NCBI GenBank assembly: GCA_034437895.1
Contig: DAOTTO010000162.1
Span: forward strand, 1 to 11,649
DNA from: JANRLJ01 sp034437895
GTDB lineage: Bacteria; Chloroflexota; Anaerolineae; Aggregatilineales; Phototrophicaceae
Direction of reading: 5' to 3'
Length of the DNA: 11,649 nucleotides
Positions 6,978 through 11,649 of this stretch are shown here, piece by piece. Positions within the stretch are counted from its first letter, which is position 1. Every line of letters begins with the position of its first letter. The position numbers were made by a program, and so were the translations under genes. A model generated the notes under the pieces. It saw nothing but the letters and a program-made list of their open reading frames with translations. It was not told the DNA's origin and searched no databases.

Positions 6978-8279
6978 TTAGCGCATCTTATTCTTGCTGG
7001 CTGCGGGGGCGAACAAAGACTGATATAATTCATTCAGTCGATCCCCTTTTTTATCCCAAGCGAAGTCTTCAACGACACGCTGCTGACCGGCTTCGCCCAT
7101 GCGTCGGCGTAAATCGGGATCGGCGGCGAGCTTTTCCATCGCATGTGCTATATCGACGATGGCAGTTTCCGGCGAATTTGCCACAATTTTAAACCCGGTC
7201 TCTTCCGTTACCTGCACGCCCGGCCCACCAAGATCGAGACAAATGACGGGGCGACCAGAGGCCATCGCTTCTAGGCAGACCCAACCGCCGGAATCATGCA
7301 AGCTAGGATGAACCAGTACATCGCATTCGGCCAGTTTTTCCAGCGTTTGTGCGCGTGGAAGCGCCCCCCACAGTTTGACCTTATGCCCAATGCCCAAATC
7401 CGCGACAACTTTTTCCAGATATTCCTTTTGGGGGCCTTTGCCGATGACCCAATATTCACTGTCAGGATAAGTCTTTAGGAGTTCCGCAAAGGCCATCAAT
7501 CCCAGATGGAAGCCTTTCCAATCCAGCAAACGTCCCAAACTTAACAAGCGAAGTGTGTCGGTTTGTCGTATAGGCAGAGCATTTAAGCGCAGGCGTTCAT
7601 CATCTGGCAGGGCGACGGCTTGTACGATTTGCAAATTTTTGCAGCCGAGTTTTTGCATTTGTTCCGCGCTTTCCCGCGTCGTTGCTAATGCGATACGGGC
7701 GCGACGAGCCGTCAGACGTACAAGCGGATCAAGATGCCCGATTCCACGAGCGAAGTTGCGAAGGTTCTCGAAGAATCTGCCGCGACTGCTGAGTGTCTTA
7801 TAAAAACTGCGTGGTGCGCTTTCTCCGCCGCCTACTGGCCCCCAAATAAAGGGGATGGGGAGCAGAGAAATTAAGCTAGGGTTCCAGTATTTAACATAGG
7901 TGACATGCTGTGCGAGATCAAACTTGGCTGTTTTGTGCATCCGTCGTGCCGCAAAATAGGCCCCGAACTGCCACAGATAATAGTGGATATTTTGCCCACG
8001 CACGCCCTTACGGTAAAAGTGCAGCAAATAGGGGAGCTCATAATACACCCAATGTACATTTGGCAGCGGGTTCTTGGCTAATTCGGGATCGATCAACTCG
8101 CGGCGATCAGCACGCGTCAACACCCAAGTTTCATGAAAGCGGCTCACCTGTTGGACGACATTCCAGCCGACCCCACCTTCAGAGCCTTCACCAGGAGCAC
8201 AGGAATAAACGGAGAGGAGCACCTTGAAATTTTTTGCCGGATTGTTGCTATTCATATCGGTATCGTCTGGAGACGGCAT
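6978..8279 (-). CDS. GT4 family glycosyltransferase (D-x7-E variant)
   Basis: This 433-residue GT-B fold enzyme is assigned to family GT4. The N-terminal loop SCAPGEGSEGGVGWN (26-40) is typical of a subgroup that begins with a Cys-x-P-x-x-GSE-x-GxGW pattern. A WGPVGGGE segment follows at 146-153. The donor domain has SLGRLLDWKG (247-256) and the catalytic stretch HDSGGWVCLEAMASGRPVICLDLGG (328-352). The usual EX7E pair is here Asp329 and Glu337, a D-x7-E variant that, as far as I recall, is normal for this subgroup. The first ATG is supported by AAGGA eleven bases upstream; the ATG at 8255 (residue 9) has no ribosome site. The protein is cytoplasmic or peripheral, with no clear membrane segment. 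Substrate is unknown. It follows the second GT2 after a 52-bp gap. Confidence 0.9.
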   Translation of the reverse strand: MPSPDDTDMNSNNPAKNFKVLLSVYSCAPGEGSEGGVGWNVVQQVSRFHETWVLTRADRRELIDPELAKNPLPNVHWVYYELPYLLHFYRKGVRGQNIHYYLWQFGAYFAARRMHKTAKFDLAQHVTYVKYWNPSLISLLPIPFIWGPVGGGESAPRSFYKTLSSRGRFFENLRNFARGIGHLDPLVRLTARRARIALATTRESAEQMQKLGCKNLQIVQAVALPDDERLRLNALPIRQTDTLRLLSLGRLLDWKGFHLGLMAFAELLKTYPDSEYWVIGKGPQKEYLEKVVADLGIGHKVKLWGALPRAQTLEKLAECDVLVHPSLHDSGGWVCLEAMASGRPVICLDLGGPGVQVTEETGFKIVANSPETAIVDIAHAMEKLAADPDLRRRMGEAGQQRVVEDFAWDKKGDRLNELYQSLFAPAASKNKMR

Positions 8280-8331
8280 ATTTTTTTAAATCCTTAATCA
8301 TGATTTAGGCGATGTTGTTCCAGTAAGAAGC

Positions 8332-9315
8332 TTAAACAGGCTCACTCTTTTCGATGCTGGCAACGCCCTTAAATAAGCCGACGAAACGATGAGAAAATAC
8401 CTGCCGCCATACACGCCTGAGGGCATAACGCGGATTGAGCAAAAAGGCCATACTGAAGTTCCAACCGAGTTTTAAATACTGCCCTTCTGCATAGGCCAAT
8501 CCTGCCCGGCGATAGCTAAGGGCTTGTAAATCTGCAAGGTAGCTTCTGCGCTTTTCCCGGCGCGGACGATTTTCATAATTAGCGAGGAAGTCTTCTAAAG
8601 TAGGGAGCGACTGGCCTGCCAGGCGCAATTTGCGCCTTGTTTCCACATATCGGGCGAGTTTGCGCTGTGTCATAAATTTGGTCATGCTGATGCTATAGCC
8701 ATGAATCCGGTACAAAACTAACACCTCTGGAATGCACAAAATCGGGCCATATTCTGCCATCTCATCAAAAATTTCGATATCGTGCGCGGCGATGAAGGCT
8801 TCTTTATAGCCGCCTACTTTATCCACAATGTCCTTACGCATCATGGCAGAGGGATTGATAACCTGAACCACCCGCCCTTTTTTGCGTTCCTCCCAAAATT
8901 GTTCTGTCGTCAGCGGCCCCACTTTGGAGGTGCTGAGGATTTTGCCTTTAGCGTTGATGTGATGAATAAAAGTGCCCCATACAACAACATCCGGGTTAGC
9001 CTGTGCCGCTTCGATGGAGGCTTCTAAACGGCGCGGCAAACAGACATCATCGGCATCCATACGGGCAATCCAAGGGTACTGCGCGGCCTCGATGCCTAAA
9101 TTCATCGCTTTGCTGATTCCCACTTTTCCAGCGCGGATAATTTTTACCCGCGAGTCTTGTTCGGCATAGCGCTTAAGAATTTCTGGTGTGCGGTCATTAG
9201 AGCCATCATCAACGATGATGAACTCAAACGCTTTATACGTTTGCTTGAGGATGCTATCGACAGCTTCTTCCAGGAATCTTTCGCCGTTATAAACCGGCAT
9301 CACCACACTAATCAT
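8332..9315 (-). CDS. GT2 family glycosyltransferase, second of a tandem pair
   Basis: This 327-residue GT-A enzyme of family GT2 carries the nucleotide-binding IVDDGS (34-39), the metal-binding RMDADD (86-90, Asp87 and Asp89), and the downstream NPSAMMRKD (154-162) and AHDIEIFDEM (177-186) segments. The latter holds the candidate catalytic acid. A YRIHGYSIS motif follows at 202-210. It aligns without gaps to the upstream GT2 gene over its first 140 or so residues, at about half identity by hand count, and the likeness continues to the C-terminus, so the two are tandem paralogues. Yet the third motif differs (HDIE here, QDTE in the partner), which fits different acceptors or sugars. The ATG has a strong GAGGT seven bases upstream, overlapping the stop of its partner. 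The C-terminal tail is basic. Confidence 0.9.
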   Translation of the reverse strand: MISVVMPVYNGERFLEEAVDSILKQTYKAFEFIIVDDGSNDRTPEILKRYAEQDSRVKIIRAGKVGISKAMNLGIEAAQYPWIARMDADDVCLPRRLEASIEAAQANPDVVVWGTFIHHINAKGKILSTSKVGPLTTEQFWEERKKGRVVQVINPSAMMRKDIVDKVGGYKEAFIAAHDIEIFDEMAEYGPILCIPEVLVLYRIHGYSISMTKFMTQRKLARYVETRRKLRLAGQSLPTLEDFLANYENRPRREKRRSYLADLQALSYRRAGLAYAEGQYLKLGWNFSMAFLLNPRYALRRVWRQVFSHRFVGLFKGVASIEKSEPV

Positions 9316-9325
9316 CGGTTTGACC

Positions 9326-10264
9326 TCAAATATGTTTCTTCGGGAAGAAGCGATTTCGAATACGCGATGTAGAAAAACCAGGGCTTAAAATCGTCGCCAA
9401 CGCCAGCGATGCGACGGCTGGAATATACTGCTTCTGCGCGATCTGCACGCCGGAGTTGCGATAATAATAGCGCCCACGATTATGCAGTGTGCGGAAGAAA
9501 CGCTCCATCGGCGGTTTTTCGTTATATTGCTTGATGTATGCTTCCATCGTAATGGCCTGCCCGATGGCCTTTAAGCGATTCCGCTCCACGACGTAATCAT
9601 GCAACATCCGCTGATGGAAGAATTTTTTCGCAGAAATGCTCTGCCCATGTAAGCGATAGGAAACCAGCGGCTCAGGAAGCACAACAATCGCGCCATAATT
9701 CGCCATTCTATCCCAGAATTCTGTGTCCTGGGCGGCGACCAAACGTTCATCGTAACAGCCCGCTTGCAGGGCAACATCACGCTTAAACATCGCTGTGGAA
9801 TTGGTGACGACGATGGCTGTCTTGGTACGATCAACCGCTTTAAACGCCTCGATAGTCGTCGGACCCACGCGGATCGTCCCGATGATGTCGCCTTTGACGT
9901 TGATCTGATTAAGATAAGATCCCCACACGACCACTTCAGGATGGGCTTCAGCCGCTTTTAGCTGTTTTTCAAAACGCTGCGGTAACGAGACATCATCCGC
10001 ATCCATCGCCGCAATCCAAGGATATTTGGCGACGGCGATGGCGGTATTACGCGCTTTACATGCACCGCCGTGATTATTTTGAATGACGGTGATGCGCGGG
10101 TCTTTTTGGGCATACTGGCGCAAAATTGCCAGTGTATTGTCCGTCGAGCCATCATCCACGACGATGATTTCAAATTGTTGAAACGTTTGGTTTAAGATGC
10201 TATCTAATGCCTCACCGATAAAATCTGAGGCATTGTAAGCGGGCATAATCACACTAATCATCAT
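9326..10264 (-). CDS. GT2 family glycosyltransferase, first of a tandem pair
   Basis: This 312-residue GT-A enzyme of family GT2 has VVDDGS (35-40), AMDADD (86-91, with Asp88 and Asp90 as the DXD), TNSTAMFKRD (154-163), AAQDTEFWDRM (177-187) with the candidate catalytic acid, and YRLHGQSIS (203-211). It is expected to add one sugar to the lipid-linked repeat unit; donor and linkage are unknown. Its start overlaps the end of the flippase gene in the form ATGATGA, so two ATGs are possible. GAGGT lies nine bases before the first, which is preferred. Similar GAGGTC ribosome sites precede both tandem GT2 genes, as expected if they arose by duplication of a unit that included the leader. The stop lies 10 bp before the next gene. 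Confidence 0.9.
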   Translation of the reverse strand: MMISVIMPAYNASDFIGEALDSILNQTFQQFEIIVVDDGSTDNTLAILRQYAQKDPRITVIQNNHGGACKARNTAIAVAKYPWIAAMDADDVSLPQRFEKQLKAAEAHPEVVVWGSYLNQINVKGDIIGTIRVGPTTIEAFKAVDRTKTAIVVTNSTAMFKRDVALQAGCYDERLVAAQDTEFWDRMANYGAIVVLPEPLVSYRLHGQSISAKKFFHQRMLHDYVVERNRLKAIGQAITMEAYIKQYNEKPPMERFFRTLHNRGRYYYRNSGVQIAQKQYIPAVASLALATILSPGFSTSRIRNRFFPKKHI

Positions 10265-11649
10265 AAGGCAGCGACCTCAACAGGTGCAGACGGTTCTGTA
10301 ACGATAGGCGGAGTTTCTAGTGGGTCATTTTTGCCCCGCGGGGTCTTCCCAGCACGAAGATAATAGCCGACGAGTTGGATTAACGTCAACGATGCGGTCA
10401 GTAAAGACTCTACCGCGAAGCCGATGGGGCCGAAGGCAGTCACCAGAAAAATATCTAAGATCACAGTGAGGGTCGTCGGGATAATTTTAGACTGGAAAGA
10501 GAGCTTCACCCTGCCCATCCCAGAAAGTGCGGCATCCAACACGCGGCTGATGGTCGTAATCATCGGCAGCGCGGCGACACACATAATGAAGGCCAGTGTT
10601 GCTTCTTCGTCATATGTCCCGCCATACAGCAAGTGAATCAACGGCCTGCCGAATAGGGTTAAAAACAGAAAGTATCCCCCAGTGACGACGATAACGATCG
10701 AGATAATTTTCTTGACGCTGCTGTTGAGTGCTCCTTTACCCTGCCCCTGATATGTACGTACAAAAGTCGGGACAAGCAGTGTAATCAGCGCTGCATTGGC
10801 TTGGAAAATCGGCTGTACCAAGTTCATAATAGCCCGTAAGGTCGCGCTGCCGCTAAACCCAATCACCAACGGGATAAATAAGACCCCAAAATTCGTCGCC
10901 AGCCACGCCAATGACCGTGATGACAATGACCACTTACCGTAGCTCCAATGATCTTTAATAATCATGCGCCGTGTGAGTTCGGCATTGGCCTCAGTCGTCT
11001 TAAATTCGGGCTTCAACATGTAAACCTGAACGATTGTCGTCACAAGTCCGGCGATGCCCATACCAATGAGGGCGGTAAAGGGGGTGAGTAAATTTGTTAG
11101 GTGTAAGAGGATAGTGCAAACAACATTCACCACAAGGTAAATCGCGCCTCCAACCACTGATCCTTGTGGATTGGAGAGGATATAAAATGGCTGCCGGATA
11201 AGCCCTCGTGCTAGTAAGAACACAGAAGCCACCGCCGTCCCTGCCATTGCCGTCCCTAACAGCGGTTGATCTGCGTAGATCAACAGCGCCGCGATTCCAA
11301 ACCCGATGCCAATCATTGTGGAAAGGAAAACATGCGCCTGAAAGATAAACCCTAAGTAGCGCCGAAAATACTTGCTATATTTGCCTGAGCCATAATAGCT
11401 CATCGGCGAAACAGTCAGCGCTTCATAAAAGGTTTGTATCAATAAAAACCATGTAAAGGCTACAACGACTACGCCGAATTCTTCTTTGGGCAGCCAAAGC
11501 GCCAATAGCCAATTGACAATAAAATTGCTACCTGCGAAAAGCGCTTGATCGGTAATGGCAGCACCTAATTTTTTGCCCCAACGCCCATAACGCCCATAAA
11601 GACCCCGGACAGACTTTACGCCGCGTGTCAGCGTACTGTCTCTTTCCAT
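10261..11649 (-). CDS. Wzx-like polysaccharide repeat-unit flippase (start may lie beyond the window)
   Basis: This protein of at least 462 residues has about twelve membrane segments, starting near residue 37 (ALFAGSNFIVNWLLALWLPKEEFG) and ending near 430, with a polar proline-rich C-terminal tail. Pattern and length fit the polysaccharide biosynthesis (MOP/MATE-related) exporters that flip undecaprenyl-diphosphate-linked repeat units across the membrane. The segment YGGTYDEE (about 365-372) followed by a long hydrophobic helix is typical of the second half of these proteins. The ATG used is the last three bases of the window, so a further-upstream start and the operon promoter cannot be judged. 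It is first in the visible operon, and its TGA overlaps the ATG of the first GT2. Identity as Wzx rather than another MOP flippase rests mainly on context. Confidence 0.85.
   Translation of the reverse strand: MERDSTLTRGVKSVRGLYGRYGRWGKKLGAAITDQALFAGSNFIVNWLLALWLPKEEFGVVVVAFTWFLLIQTFYEALTVSPMSYYGSGKYSKYFRRYLGFIFQAHVFLSTMIGIGFGIAALLIYADQPLLGTAMAGTAVASVFLLARGLIRQPFYILSNPQGSVVGGAIYLVVNVVCTILLHLTNLLTPFTALIGMGIAGLVTTIVQVYMLKPEFKTTEANAELTRRMIIKDHWSYGKWSLSSRSLAWLATNFGVLFIPLVIGFSGSATLRAIMNLVQPIFQANAALITLLVPTFVRTYQGQGKGALNSSVKKIISIVIVVTGGYFLFLTLFGRPLIHLLYGGTYDEEATLAFIMCVAALPMITTISRVLDAALSGMGRVKLSFQSKIIPTTLTVILDIFLVTAFGPIGFAVESLLTASLTLIQLVGYYLRAGKTPRGKNDPLETPPIVTEPSAPVEVAAL

Noticed and set aside
7910..8227. 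Plus-strand open frame of about 105 codons opposite the second GT4 gene
   Set aside because: It lies wholly within a strong minus-strand gene and its residue mix (Arg, His and Ser rich) fits a shadow.
8287..8307. Short inverted repeat TAAATC-N9-GATTTA between the GT2 and GT4 genes
   Set aside because: The stem is only six AT-rich pairs with no T-run on the coding strand. It partly covers the ribosome site of the GT4 gene, but it is too weak to call a regulator or terminator.
11578..11600. Tandem CGCCCATAA copies near the right edge
   Set aside because: Two copies only, encoding the YGRYGRW residues of the flippase N-terminus; a local coding repeat.

Overview
The window holds one end of a bacterial surface-polysaccharide (exopolysaccharide, capsule or O-antigen type) locus. 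Nine genes lie head to tail on the minus strand and fill almost everything from 11649 down to 234. A fragment of a convergent plus-strand gene sits at the left edge. Base composition looks mid-GC, and Shine-Dalgarno-like sites (AAGGA, GAGGT, AGGGA) precede most genes. The lineage cannot be fixed from sequence alone. An Anaerolineae-type Chloroflexota, or another bacterium with fused Wzz/BY-kinase proteins, fits but is only a guess. There are no RNA genes, CRISPR arrays, insertion sequences or other clear mobile-element traces.

Order of transcription (right to left): Wzx-like flippase (11649-10261); two tandem, clearly paralogous GT2 glycosyltransferases (10264-9326 and 9315-8332); two GT4 glycosyltransferases (8279-6978 and 6974-5790); a membrane-anchored right-handed parallel beta-helix protein (4166 to a probable TTG start at 5788); a 111-bp gap with a weak promoter candidate; a third GT2 (4054-3146); a Wzy/O-antigen-ligase-type membrane protein (3126-1858); and a fused Wzz/BY-kinase chain-length regulator (GTG start at 1844, stop at 234). 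A 14-bp hairpin at 175-210 lies between the convergent gene ends.

How they would work together (inference from family knowledge): five glycosyltransferases build a repeat unit on a lipid carrier at the inner face of the membrane. The flippase turns it over, the Wzy-like protein polymerises or ligates it, and the Wzz/kinase protein sets chain length. The beta-helix protein, anchored by one N-terminal membrane segment, could modify or cleave the polymer outside. No priming phosphoglycosyltransferase, outer-membrane exporter or phosphatase is in the window; they may lie beyond 11649 or elsewhere.

The points most worth a second look are the kinase, which has lost several BY-kinase hallmarks (P-loop lysine, second arginine of the EX2RX2R motif, C-terminal tyrosine cluster); the beta-helix start, which an ORF caller would place too far upstream; and the tandem GT2 duplication. 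I see no evidence for a wholly new type of system here. It reads as a Wzx/Wzy-type locus with some unusual components.
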